A program made the position numbers and the translations under genes. Below are positions 1-7,117 of a stretch of 7,494 nt of DNA, piece after piece; the stretch's first letter is position 1, and each line of letters begins with the position of its first letter. Location of the stretch: assembly GCA_022615525.1 (NCBI GenBank), contig JAKEGN010000043.1, forward strand, positions 1 to 7,494, written 5' to 3'. This stretch comes from Woeseiaceae bacterium. GTDB lineage: Bacteria > Pseudomonadota > Gammaproteobacteria > Steroidobacterales > Woeseiaceae. The notes beneath the pieces were generated by a model, which saw only the letters and a list, made by a program, of their open reading frames with translations, was not told the origin of the DNA and made no database searches.

Positions 1-650
1 CCCTGTACCTCGCCCAAAGGGCCGCGGATAACGGTTGCAACCGCCGCAAAGCCATCCTCAAGCTCATCGACCGTCATGGCAAAACCGCGCCTGCGGATGT
101 CGACGATCTGGGCCTGAAAATCTTCACGCTGCGTCATCGTCTTCGGCGTCACGGGGCTTAGTTTTTCCGGCAGCCGCTCGAGGCAGCCGTCATCGAAAGC
201 CAGGTAGGCTTTGCCGGTCGACGTGGCATGAATGGGCCAGCGTGTACCGATATTTCCTGCCGCACCGACCACGTGGCGCCCGGCCACCTCGTCCAGGATC
301 AGCATGCTGTCCTCGACGGGGACTTCAAGTGTTGCAGTCTCCCCGCTGTCGCGCGCGAGTGCGCGGAGCACCGGCCGCACCCGGCGCCGCAGATCGCTGC
401 TCGCCAACGCTTGCACACCGAGGGCCATGAGGCCCGCACCCAGGCAATAGGCGCCGGTTGCCGGATTACGATCAATCAGCGCTTCGCTTTGCAAGGCGCG
501 CAGCAGGCGATGGGTCGTGGTCTTGTTGAGACCAGACGCTTTGCTCAGTTCGGCCAGCGACATTTCCGGTCGCTCGATGCTGAAGCGCTTCAGCAGCCTG
601 ACCGCTCGCAGGGCTGCCTGGGCGCCTTGGGGTGGACGCGCGTCGTTCAT
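1..650 (-). CDS. IclR-family transcriptional regulator (C-terminus cut by window edge)
   Basis: A one-component transcription regulator with an N-terminal winged helix-turn-helix and a C-terminal ligand-binding (GAF-like) IclR domain. 216 codons are visible; family members are usually about 250-270 residues, so roughly the last 40 lie outside the window. Residues 12-65 match the IclR HTH, with a recognition region reading LAELSKASGLNKTTTHRLL at 32-50. The effector domain shows ATSTGKAYLA (142-151) and the segment RGFAMTVDELEDGF (188-201), both typical of the family. The ATG at 648-650 is the only reasonable start because an in-frame stop (TAA at 666-668) lies just upstream; the ribosome site is weak (AAGG only two bases away). 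The gene is divergent from the glutamine-synthetase-like gene, the usual arrangement for an IclR regulator and its target. The effector cannot be told from the sequence. Family assignment is firm; the regulatory target is inferred. Confidence 0.93.
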   Translation of the reverse strand, partial: MNDARPPQGAQAALRAVRLLKRFSIERPEMSLAELSKASGLNKTTTHRLLRALQSEALIDRNPATGAYCLGAGLMALGVQALASSDLRRRVRPVLRALARDSGETATLEVPVEDSMLILDEVAGRHVVGAAGNIGTRWPIHATSTGKAYLAFDDGCLERLPEKLSPVTPKTMTQREDFQAQIVDIRRRGFAMTVDELEDGFAAVATVIRGPLGEVQ

Positions 651-660
651 GACCTTAGTA

Positions 661-691
661 CCATATTATGCTGTAATATTTCATATTATGG
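661..691. promoter_or_regulatory. Candidate IclR operator: paired AT-rich palindromes
   Basis: Two identical 9-base boxes, CATATTATG, lie at 662-670 and 682-690, exactly 20 bp apart start to start (about two helical turns). Each box is itself a palindrome around a central T, and the outer C and G make the whole 31-bp segment a dyad. The block is almost pure A/T inside GC-rich DNA and begins 10 bp upstream of the regulator start codon. IclR proteins commonly bind palindromes in divergent promoters as pairs of dimers, so this is the likely site for autoregulation and control of the neighbouring ligase gene. Binding is inferred; the repeat structure is directly visible. Promoter-like hexamers (for example CATAAT on the minus strand) fall inside the block, so bound protein would probably block RNA polymerase. 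Confidence 0.6.
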
Positions 692-856
692 CATGAAGGC
701 CCCGCCGAATCGACTCCTGGCTCACCCCTGCCCTTACAGGGTCCGTGAACGGAAGCAGCTCTTCAACGACGGCTGGCTTACATTCCCGCCGTTTGCCGCT
801 TACACAGCCATGACGATACGATGGCAGCAAAAGCGCCCGCGATCAGGAAATCGATA
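692..856 (+). other. Long 5' leader/promoter region of the glutamine-synthetase-like gene
   Basis: These 165 bases separate the AT-rich operator candidate from the chosen start of the ligase gene. I see no convincing small gene. The only internal structure is a weak 5-bp stem (CCCTG at 726-730 with CAGGG at 737-741). If transcription begins within or near the AT-rich block, the ligase mRNA would have a leader of about 150 bases. No clear paired -35/-10 elements with normal spacing could be identified. Confidence 0.35.
845..848 (+). promoter_or_regulatory. Ribosome binding site that decides the ligase start
   Basis: AGGA sits eight bases before the ATG at 857. The alternative in-frame ATG at 821 has no Shine-Dalgarno-like sequence in front of it, which favours the downstream start. 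Confidence 0.6.
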
Positions 857-2248
857 ATGACAAAAAGAAAGGCCGCGCCACGCAACAGGGAACTCGAGCA
901 ATTCCTGCGCAAATACCCCGGCACGGACGTGATGGAATTGCTGATTCCTGACATGGCCGGTGTATTGCGCTGCAAACGCGCGCGCGCCCACGAGTTCGAC
1001 AAGATATTCAGCGACGGCTTCTGCATGCCCGGCGGAACCGTATTCCTGGACACCCTGGGCAACACGGTTCCCGGCATTCGTTTCGGCGCCGAAGATGGCG
1101 ATCCGGACATCAACGTGCGCGTGGTCGATGGCAGCCTTGCACCCGTTCCCTGGGCCAGGAGACCCAGCGCACAGGCCATGGTCCGGTTCGAAACCAGGGA
1201 CGGCGAGCCATTCTTTGGTGATCCCCGCGCGGTGCTGCAGCGCGCCGCGGCACCGATGTACAAGCTGGTATCGAAAGTAGTCGCCGCCGTCGAACTGGAA
1301 TTCTATCTCCTCGACGCCGATGCTCCGATACCGACACCGGTCGTGTCGAAGATACTCGGCACGGGACGGGGCCAGCCCGGCCCGCAGGTCTATCACCCGG
1401 ACGATCTGTGGAATATCGAGGATTTTCTGAACGACCTGAACGATGCCTGCGCCGCCCAGGCGCTGCCCATAGGCACGACTATTTCGGAGTTCGCTCCGGG
1501 ACAGTTCGAGGTCAACCTTCATCACGTTCCCGATCCGGTCCTTGCCTGCGACCATGCGGTATTGCTGAAACGGGTGATCAAAGCGGTCGCACGACAGCAC
1601 GGATTCGTCGCCTGTTTCATGGCGAAGCCATTCGAGGATCAGTCGGGATCGGGTTTGCACATACACATGAGCATGCTGGACCGAAACGGCCGGAACTATT
1701 TCTCGCAGGGCAAGGAAAAAATGGCTGGACCGCCGTTCTCGCCGCAACTGCGCCATGCCATCGGCGGATTGAAAGAAACCATGGCCGAGGCGACGGCCAT
1801 CTTCGCGCCCAATGCGAATTCCTACCGGCGCCTGCGTCCCGAAATGTTTGCGCCGGTTGAACCCAACTGGGGCATCAATCATCGCAAAGTGTCACTGCGG
1901 GTGCCGATTGCTGATGAAAGGAACCTGCGTTTCGAGCACCGCACCTCCGGTGCCGACGCCAACCCGTACCTGGTCACCGCCGCTATCCTTGCCGGCGTGC
2001 ATCGCGGCATCGAGAATCAAACCGACCCGGGCGAGATGGTGCCGGAGGGCGCGATCATCGAGCTGAAGCGAAAGATTCCGAACCGTTGGGACGCGGCAAT
2101 CGACCTTTTCTCGAAGAGCACGATCCTGCCGCAGTATCTTGGCGAGGATTATTGCCGGACTTTCGCGATCAATCGCCGCGAGGAAGCCAGGCGTTTTCAC
2201 AACACTATCAGCCCCGTCGACTTCGACTGGTACCTGCGCGCCGTCTAG
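857..2248 (+). CDS. Glutamine-synthetase-family ligase (gamma-glutamylpolyamine/amide synthetase type)
   Basis: A cytoplasmic ATP-dependent ligase of the glutamine synthetase fold, 463 residues from the start used here; the ATG at 821 would add 12 residues. An N-terminal beta-grasp domain (about 10-105) precedes the catalytic domain. Likely metal and glutamate ligands are visible: E146 and E148 in VELEFYLL, E211 and E218 in SEFAPGQFEVN, H268 in SGLHIHMS, NSYRRL at 321-326 and E360 in RFEHRTSGADANPYL. The NLYDLP-type adenylylation site of housekeeping GlnA is not seen, and the sequence resembles the PuuA-like branch that joins glutamate to amines such as putrescine. In other bacteria related enzymes act on isopropylamine or anilines, so the amine here is open. 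Pairing with a divergent IclR regulator suggests a substrate-induced catabolic enzyme instead of ammonia assimilation. Family is certain; the exact substrate is not. Confidence 0.9.
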   Translation: MTKRKAAPRNRELEQFLRKYPGTDVMELLIPDMAGVLRCKRARAHEFDKIFSDGFCMPGGTVFLDTLGNTVPGIRFGAEDGDPDINVRVVDGSLAPVPWARRPSAQAMVRFETRDGEPFFGDPRAVLQRAAAPMYKLVSKVVAAVELEFYLLDADAPIPTPVVSKILGTGRGQPGPQVYHPDDLWNIEDFLNDLNDACAAQALPIGTTISEFAPGQFEVNLHHVPDPVLACDHAVLLKRVIKAVARQHGFVACFMAKPFEDQSGSGLHIHMSMLDRNGRNYFSQGKEKMAGPPFSPQLRHAIGGLKETMAEATAIFAPNANSYRRLRPEMFAPVEPNWGINHRKVSLRVPIADERNLRFEHRTSGADANPYLVTAAILAGVHRGIENQTDPGEMVPEGAIIELKRKIPNRWDAAIDLFSKSTILPQYLGEDYCRTFAINRREEARRFHNTISPVDFDWYLRAV

Positions 2249-2249
2249 C

Positions 2250-3557
2250 TCAGGCGCTTGCGGCGCCGTTGACCCTGGCCAGGTCGGCTTCGATATGCCT
2301 GGCAGCAAGGTAATAGTGCAATGCGGACCACGGGCTCAGGACCAGGCTGATAATCAGCAGCGAATAACGCATGGACTCCGCGCCGTAGCTTAGGGTCAGG
2401 GCATCGCTCAGCATGCCGGCGATCAGGGGCCCGAGCCCGAGTCCGATGATATTCAATATGAAAAACAGGATTGCCGACGCTACCGCTCGCATGCGCAGGC
2501 CCACGAGACTTTGCGTTTGCGCGATCGTCGTGCCCAGGTAGAAGTTCGACAGCGCGGCCGGTATGACGAATATGGCGAGCGCGACATAGGGATTGGCGAC
2601 CAGGTACACCGGGACCATGAATACCCAGCTGATCAGGGTTGCGATGGCCACTCCAATCAGTGAGTTCTTGCGCCGCTTCCTGCCGATGTGATCTGCGAAG
2701 TAGCCGCCGCCGGCAAATCCAACGGCGCCGGCAATGCCGATGATGAAGCCCAGGTATACGCCAATCTCGGCCTGGTTCATGCCGTGACTGCGGTTCAGGA
2801 AACTGGGAAAGAAACTGACGACAGCATAGCCGGCAAACGCGGCGAGACCGGAACCGACGGCCATGTGCACAAACGACCGGCTGCGCAGCAGGAACCGGGC
2901 GACGGTCGGGATGCCGGGCCGTTCTGCGGTGTCGGCCTTGCCCTCGGACATACCGCGTTCGGGTTCGCGAACCGTAAACCTGACGACCAGCGCCAGCAGC
3001 AGGCCGGGTATGCCGACAATGAAGAACGCCTCGCGCCAGCCGATGTTATGGGCGACCCATCCACCGGCGAGAAAGGCAATCATGATGCCGATCGAAATGC
3101 CGCTGGTATAGATTCCCATCGCGGCGGAGCGTTGTTCCGGCGGGTAATAGTCGGAGATGATCGAGTGAGCCGGCGGGCTGCAGCCTGCCTCGCCGATGCC
3201 GACCCCGACCCGTGCAAACGCGAGTTGTGCCACGTTCGCCACTGCTCCGGAAAGCGCCGACATGCCGCTCCAGATCGCCAGTGCGATGGCTATCAGGTTG
3301 CGCCTGTTCCAGCGATCCCCGATCAAAGCTATCGGCACACCCAGTGTCGCATAGAAAACCGCGAACGCGGGACCGGCGAGGAGTCCGAGGACCCAGTCGT
3401 CGACGCGGAATTCCGTCTTGATCGAAGGCAACAGTATCGCGAGTATCTGTCTGTCGATGAAATTGACGGTGTAGACAACGAAGAGAATGCCGAGGACGTA
3501 ACGCTTCGTCCAGATGCCCGCATCAGCAGCAGGCATCAGAATTTTCGGATCAGACAT
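2250..3557 (-). CDS. MFS transporter, Spinster-like
   Basis: An inner-membrane secondary transporter of the major facilitator superfamily, 435 residues, the normal length for a 12-helix member. Hydrophobic segments are spread along the protein, with a charged central loop at about 197-222. NFIDRQIL (32-39) in helix 1 and the motif A loop GDRWNRR (80-86) are typical of the Spinster-like group. RVGVGIGEAG (116-125) matches the helix 4 region, and a second motif A-like loop, ADHIGRKRRK (288-297), starts the C-terminal half. The ATG at 3555-3557 follows a purine-rich GGGAAAAAG stretch. The frame stays open far upstream, but that part is antisense to the efflux gene and does not resemble protein. 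The gene is convergent with the ligase, one base between stops, and divergent from the MATE gene. Substrate is unknown; a link to the ligase's amine is possible but unsupported. Confidence 0.9.
   Translation of the reverse strand: MSDPKILMPAADAGIWTKRYVLGILFVVYTVNFIDRQILAILLPSIKTEFRVDDWVLGLLAGPAFAVFYATLGVPIALIGDRWNRRNLIAIALAIWSGMSALSGAVANVAQLAFARVGVGIGEAGCSPPAHSIISDYYPPEQRSAAMGIYTSGISIGIMIAFLAGGWVAHNIGWREAFFIVGIPGLLLALVVRFTVREPERGMSEGKADTAERPGIPTVARFLLRSRSFVHMAVGSGLAAFAGYAVVSFFPSFLNRSHGMNQAEIGVYLGFIIGIAGAVGFAGGGYFADHIGRKRRKNSLIGVAIATLISWVFMVPVYLVANPYVALAIFVIPAALSNFYLGTTIAQTQSLVGLRMRAVASAILFFILNIIGLGLGPLIAGMLSDALTLSYGAESMRYSLLIISLVLSPWSALHYYLAARHIEADLARVNGAASA
2253..2267. terminator. Weak stem-loop at the ligase/MFS convergence
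   Basis: GGCGC (2253-2257) pairs with GCGCC (2263-2267) around a 5-base loop, just inside the end of the MFS gene and just after the ligase stop. There is no T-tract on either side, so it is at best a weak or factor-dependent termination element for the plus-strand transcript. It may be only GC-rich coding sequence. Confidence 0.2.
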
Positions 3558-3680
3558 GCATGCTTTTTCCCGTCCAGCCCGTGCAGGGAACGACAATAAC
3601 AGACGATGCCGTGACACGACATCACAATGTGAAGCCCCCGGGGCCTGCTGCGATGACCGCAAGATAGAATCGACTCCATC
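3558..3680. promoter_or_regulatory. Divergent promoter region between MFS and MATE genes
   Basis: This 123-bp region serves both transporters. TCACAATGTGA at 3622-3632 is a perfect 5-bp-arm palindrome around a central A, and GTGA at 3611-3614 adds another half-site facing TCAC, so three TGA-type half-sites fall within 22 bp. This resembles a site for a dimeric regulator; the spacing does not fit the standard 6-base CRP spacer. CCCCGGGG (3636-3643) is a further small palindrome. On the plus strand, TAGAAT at 3665-3670 is one base off the -10 consensus, but no good -35 is present at the usual distance. Confidence 0.4.
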
Positions 3681-5078
3681 ATGCAATCGACGAAACATTT
3701 GCCACCACGCTCCCAGGAGGCGCGGACGATCCTGTCGATCAGCCTGCCGCTGGTCGCCGCATATTTCGCGGAGATGGGCATGCTGATCACCGACATGATC
3801 ATCGTCGGGCACCTCGGCAGCAACGAGCTTGCTGCGGTCGGACTCTCGGCCGACTGGTTCTACGTGCTGTTGCTGATGGGAATGGGCGTGGTTTCCATAG
3901 TCGGCGTACTGGCGGCGCAAAGTCTCGGTGCGAACGATCCGGCGATGGCCAGGCACGCCGTCGAACAGGGTCTCATCGTCGCCACGCTGATGAGCGTGCC
4001 CGTGATGCTCGGCATCTGGTACCTGGCTCCTGCGCTGGGTTTCGCCAGGCAGGACCCGGCTGTCCTGCAACTCATCGGTGACTATTCGCGGCCACTCGCA
4101 ATGTGTGTCCTGCCGGTACTCTGGTTTGCAGTATTGCGGAGTTTTGTCACGGCCATGGCCCGAACGTGGGTAATCATGCTGATCGCGGCGGTCGCCCTGG
4201 TATTGAACCTGGCAATCAACTATGTCCTCGTTTTCGGCAAGTTCGGCATTCCGGCATTCGGTGTTGCCGGAGCGGCATACGGGACCGTCATCGTGAACTG
4301 GCTGATGTTCATGGCGTTGGCGGCACACGTCGTAGTTGCGCCGGCGTTTCGCGGTTGCCGCCCGTCGCTGCTGCCAAGGCGGGTGGACCGAAAGATGCTG
4401 GCAGAGATAATGCACCTGGGGTTGCCGGTTACACTGTCGCAAATCCTGGGCGGCGGCATGTTCACCGTTGCCGCGGTCTTTGTCGGTGCCCTGAGCGCCG
4501 ATACGCTCGCCGCGCAGCAGATAGTCTATACGGTGATCTATGTTGCGCTGAGTGCATCGATTGCAATCGGAGATGCCGTGCGCGTACGTGTCGCCTTTGG
4601 CATCGGCATGCAATCGGTGGCGGCAGCCAGGCAATCGGCGAACATCGCGTTCGCATTCGGCGCTGGCGCGACACTCGTTGCATCCGGGGCCCTGTGGCTG
4701 TTCCCCGGGCAGATCGTCGGAGTGTTCCTGGACACCGCGGAAGCTGCGAACGCCGGTGCGATGCTGATCGCGGTGGCGCTCGCTCCCTACGCCGCGGCCT
4801 TCCAGCTCTTTGACGGCGTATTGCTGGTCATTGCAAACGCGCTACGCGGCCTGCGCGATACCCGCTCACCCCTGTGGATCGCGGCGGCCGGCTACTGGCT
4901 TGTCGGACTTGGTGCCGGGTACTGGTTGTGTTTTGTCGAGGACCTCGGGGCGACCGGCCTTTGGCTAGGACTGATAGCCGGTTCCGCAGTCGCCATCGTG
5001 ATGATGATCCTGCGCTTTCAGCGACGGCTGGAGCAGGTCGAGAGCAAGTTGTCGGAAGCAACGCTGATTGCCGGCTGA
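3681..5078 (+). CDS. MATE family multidrug/toxin efflux transporter (NorM-like)
   Basis: An inner-membrane antiporter expected to export cationic or amphipathic compounds in exchange for Na+ or H+. It has 465 residues, the usual size of a 12-helix NorM-like MATE protein. The N-terminal repeat carries ISLPLVAAYFAEMGMLITD (20-38), followed by MIIVGHLGSNELAAVGL, with D38 where NorM proteins have a conserved helix 1 aspartate. A typical LNLAINYVLVFGKFGIPAFG stretch is at 175-194. The C-terminal repeat begins near LGLPVTLS (247-254) and contains the RGLRDTRSP loop (389-397) preceded by D378, the counterpart of an aspartate implicated in cation coupling. The ATG at 3681 has no clear Shine-Dalgarno sequence, and a -10-like TAGAAT ends only 10 bases upstream, so the transcript could be almost leaderless. 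The gene stands alone between a divergent MFS gene and the convergent phosphate genes. Substrate cannot be read from sequence. Confidence 0.93.
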   Translation: MQSTKHLPPRSQEARTILSISLPLVAAYFAEMGMLITDMIIVGHLGSNELAAVGLSADWFYVLLLMGMGVVSIVGVLAAQSLGANDPAMARHAVEQGLIVATLMSVPVMLGIWYLAPALGFARQDPAVLQLIGDYSRPLAMCVLPVLWFAVLRSFVTAMARTWVIMLIAAVALVLNLAINYVLVFGKFGIPAFGVAGAAYGTVIVNWLMFMALAAHVVVAPAFRGCRPSLLPRRVDRKMLAEIMHLGLPVTLSQILGGGMFTVAAVFVGALSADTLAAQQIVYTVIYVALSASIAIGDAVRVRVAFGIGMQSVAAARQSANIAFAFGAGATLVASGALWLFPGQIVGVFLDTAEAANAGAMLIAVALAPYAAAFQLFDGVLLVIANALRGLRDTRSPLWIAAAGYWLVGLGAGYWLCFVEDLGATGLWLGLIAGSAVAIVMMILRFQRRLEQVESKLSEATLIAG

Positions 5079-5087
5079 AGCCGGCAA
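5068..5087. terminator. Stem-loop at MATE/pit convergence, probable bidirectional terminator
   Basis: TTGCCGGC (5068-5075) pairs perfectly with GCCGGCAA (5080-5087) around a TGAA loop. The loop contains the stop codon of the MATE gene. The 27-bp gap to the convergent pit gene also holds the 10-base palindrome ACCGTACGGT (5089-5098). No T-tract follows on either strand, so it is not a classic intrinsic terminator, but its position between two convergent genes fits a role in ending transcription or stabilising 3' ends. Confidence 0.5.
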
Positions 5088-5105
5088 CACCGTACGGTAA
5101 TGCGG

Positions 5106-6356
5106 CTACGGTAGTACATTCTTCAGTACGAAGAAGAACAGGATCGACAGTAGCGCGCCGGCAGGCACGGTCACCACCCAGGAAACCAGGATCCGGCCGA
5201 CGACCCTTAGGTCAATTGCGTCGATGCCGCGCGCAAGGCCGACGCCCAGGACGGCGCCAACCAGGGTATGCGTGGTGGAGATCGGCATGCCCGTGCCGGA
5301 GGCGATGACGATCGTGCTGGCCGCCGCCAGTTCTGCGGCGAAACCACGGCTGGGCGTCAGCTGCGTGATCTTCTCGCCGACTGTCGCGATGACATGGCGG
5401 CCGAAAGTAGCAAGGCCGATGACGATGCCGCTGCCGCCGACCATTAGTACCCAGGCCGGGATTGTCGACTTGCTGTCGACCATGCCGGTCTGCGCAACCG
5501 AAATGACGGCCGCCAGGGGCCCGATGGCGTTTGCAACGTCATTCGAGCCGTGTGCGAATGCCATCGAGCAGGCAGTGACGATCATCAGCACCCCGAACAC
5601 ACGCTCCACCGTATAGAAATGTTGCTTCTTCTCGAGCTTCGGGTCGGGCTGGATGCGGCGGATGGCGAGTGCGCCGACGATCGCGATGGCTGCGGCTATG
5701 GCTACCGCAAGGAAATAGCTGTTGGCCACGCTGATCTCGAGCCCAACGTGCGACAGCCCCTTCAGCAACGTCACCAGCGTGGTAGTGAACGCTGCTAGAA
5801 AAATATAGTACGGTACGAAACGCTTGGCTTTGTCGAGCGGATCATCCTGCCGCAATATGAGGCGTTGCACGCTCTCATAGATGAGAAATGCAATCAGGCC
5901 AGCCGTGAGCGGTGACACCACCCAGCTAATGATGATCGTACCGACCTGACCCCATTGCACGGCATCAATGCCGATTCCGACCGCGGCAAAACCTACGATC
6001 GCGCCCACAATCGAATGCGTAGTCGACACCGGCCATCCGTTCTTCGATGCTATGAGGAGCCACGTTCCCGCTGCCAGCCACGAGGCCAGCATTCCATAGA
6101 CCAGCAACTCCGGAGTGTCAGCGAACAGCCCGGCATCGACTATGCCCGTGCGTATCGTTGCCGTGACGGCGCCGCCGGCAAGCACTGCGCCCAGGAACTC
6201 GAAGACTGCTGCGGCGAGGATCGCCTGCCTGATGGTCAGCGCCTTGGAACCGACGGATGTGGCCATCGCGTTGGCAACATCGTTTGCGCCGATACCCCAG
6301 GCCATGAAAATACCGAAGACAGCCGCAAGGCCGATGTAGATCAATTCTGCTTCCAT
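5106..6356 (-). CDS. pit: Inorganic phosphate transporter, PiT family
   Basis: A low-affinity inner-membrane phosphate carrier of the PiT/PHO-4 family; bacterial members usually import metal-phosphate driven by protons, and some use Na+. It has 416 residues and the inverted two-repeat build of the family. The first repeat has GANDVANAM (23-31) and GWPVSTTHSIVGAIVG (107-122); the second has GSNDVANAIGPL (270-281) and GMPISTTHTLVGAVLG (356-371). These paired motifs line the substrate path. A hydrophilic stretch at about 233-250 separates the halves. The protein is shorter than E. coli PitA (about 500 residues) and matches the compact form usually found beside DUF47 genes. The ATG at 6354-6356 has GGGGA four bases upstream. 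It lies 51 bp downstream of the DUF47 gene on the same strand and is probably co-transcribed with it. Confidence 0.95.
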   Translation of the reverse strand: MEAELIYIGLAAVFGIFMAWGIGANDVANAMATSVGSKALTIRQAILAAAVFEFLGAVLAGGAVTATIRTGIVDAGLFADTPELLVYGMLASWLAAGTWLLIASKNGWPVSTTHSIVGAIVGFAAVGIGIDAVQWGQVGTIIISWVVSPLTAGLIAFLIYESVQRLILRQDDPLDKAKRFVPYYIFLAAFTTTLVTLLKGLSHVGLEISVANSYFLAVAIAAAIAIVGALAIRRIQPDPKLEKKQHFYTVERVFGVLMIVTACSMAFAHGSNDVANAIGPLAAVISVAQTGMVDSKSTIPAWVLMVGGSGIVIGLATFGRHVIATVGEKITQLTPSRGFAAELAAASTIVIASGTGMPISTTHTLVGAVLGVGLARGIDAIDLRVVGRILVSWVVTVPAGALLSILFFFVLKNVLP

Positions 6357-6366
6357 TGTTTCCCCG

Positions 6367-6393
6367 GCCGAGGCGCTGTGCGGCAGCCCCGGC
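6367..6393 (-). promoter_or_regulatory. Intercistronic stem-loop next to the pit ribosome site
   Basis: In the 51-bp gap between the DUF47 and pit genes, GCCCCGGC (6386-6393) and GCCGAGGC (6367-6374) can form an 8-bp stem with one G-U pair in the minus-strand RNA, around an 11-base loop. The stem ends one base before the GGGG of the pit Shine-Dalgarno. It could tune pit translation relative to DUF47, act as a partial terminator, or stabilise a processed mRNA end. No T-tract follows it in the direction of transcription. Role is inferred. Confidence 0.4.
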
Positions 6394-6407
6394 TTGTTCT
6401 TCTTTTC

Positions 6408-7079
6408 TTATGACAACAACAGTTCCAGGCGACGTCCGACACGTTCGGCCATGTCGCCGATCTCACCCGTCAACTCGATGACACGGTACAGGAATACGAC
6501 GTTGACAGGATCGAGTGTGCTCTCGACCGCGAACAGCGAAGCGCGCACCCGGATTTGCAACTCATCCGTTTCGGTTTCGATACGGTCGAGTTCCTCGATC
6601 AGGTTCGTTACCAGGTTGACCTCGGCGCCGCGAAAACCCGTGGCATACAGCTCGTCCAGCTCGCGAACGCTCTTGCGCGCCTGCTTGGCCGCATCGACAG
6701 TCCGCCGGATGAAGCCCATGAAGTCTTCGGCCATTACGGCCGGGATTTGCATTTTTCGCCCGAGTACCAGGCCGGACACGTCCTTCGCCCTGTTCGCTAT
6801 CTTGTCCTGTACCAGCAACAGTTCGAGCAGGTCCTCGCGCGGCACCGGCATGAACAGGCTTTTCGGAAGCCCCAGGCGGATCTGCTTCTTTAGATCGTCC
6901 GCCTCGTTCTCATACGCCACGATCCGCTCGCGAATCTCCGTCGCTTTGGTCCAGTCTCCCGCAATGACGGCTTCGAAGAAGGGGATCAACAGCTTGCTCG
7001 ATTGATAGGCGATGTCGATGTGTTTTTCGAGCGGCTGGACCGGCGATGCACCGAACAGGCTGGCAAGCACGTTAACCAA
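6408..7079 (-). CDS. DUF47 family PhoU-like protein, partner of PiT transporter
   Basis: A soluble, all-helical protein of the DUF47 (TIGR00153-type) family, 223 residues, close to the family norm of about 215-225. It is distantly related to PhoU, and its genes are very often adjacent to pit genes. Members are believed to modulate PiT activity, though the mechanism is not well settled. The N-terminus (LASLFGASPVQPLEKH, 5-20) matches the usual family start. Acidic clusters of the kind that bind metal in PhoU-like bundles are visible in ENEADDLKKQI (57-67), QDKIANRAKD (91-100), ETETDELQ (168-175) and GDMAERVG (208-215). The start is TTG at 7077-7079, supported by GGGAG seven bases upstream and by the family-like N-terminus; there is no ATG nearby in frame. 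It is the first gene of a likely DUF47-pit operon. Confidence 0.92.
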   Translation of the reverse strand: MVNVLASLFGASPVQPLEKHIDIAYQSSKLLIPFFEAVIAGDWTKATEIRERIVAYENEADDLKKQIRLGLPKSLFMPVPREDLLELLLVQDKIANRAKDVSGLVLGRKMQIPAVMAEDFMGFIRRTVDAAKQARKSVRELDELYATGFRGAEVNLVTNLIEELDRIETETDELQIRVRASLFAVESTLDPVNVVFLYRVIELTGEIGDMAERVGRRLELLLS

Positions 7080-7086
7080 AATTCTG

Positions 7087-7091
7087 CTCCC
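7087..7091 (-). promoter_or_regulatory. Ribosome binding site supporting the TTG start of the DUF47 gene
   Basis: The minus strand reads GGGAG here, with a seven-base spacer to TTG at 7079-7077. This good spacing is what selects the non-ATG start. Confidence 0.7.
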
Positions 7092-7117
7092 GATAAAACG
7101 ACCCGGCGGGCGAGCGA

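Noticed and set aside
228..857. 209-codon plus-strand open frame across the IclR gene and the intergenic region
   Set aside because: It is antisense to the clear IclR coding sequence, runs through the operator candidate, and has no recognisable domain.
800..1882. 360-codon minus-strand open frame antisense to the ligase gene
   Set aside because: No family resemblance and low-complexity composition; the plus-strand frame encodes an intact glutamine-synthetase-like enzyme over the same bases.
2688..3599. 303-codon plus-strand open frame antisense to the MFS gene
   Set aside because: The composition is that of a shadow frame (many D, R, G, H, Q), with no motifs, while the opposite strand encodes a normal 12-helix transporter.
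3611..3632. Possible CRP binding site
   Set aside because: The TGTGA and TCAC arms are either one base apart or seven bases apart, not the six-base spacer expected, so only a generic dyad is claimed.
3558..4634. Open reading frame extending the MFS gene about 359 codons upstream on the minus strand, giving an apparent 794-residue protein
   Set aside because: The extension is exactly antisense to the MATE coding sequence, is rich in H, R, Q, D and C with no recognisable domain, and the MFS family start lies at 3557. It is a by-product of GC-rich codon use.
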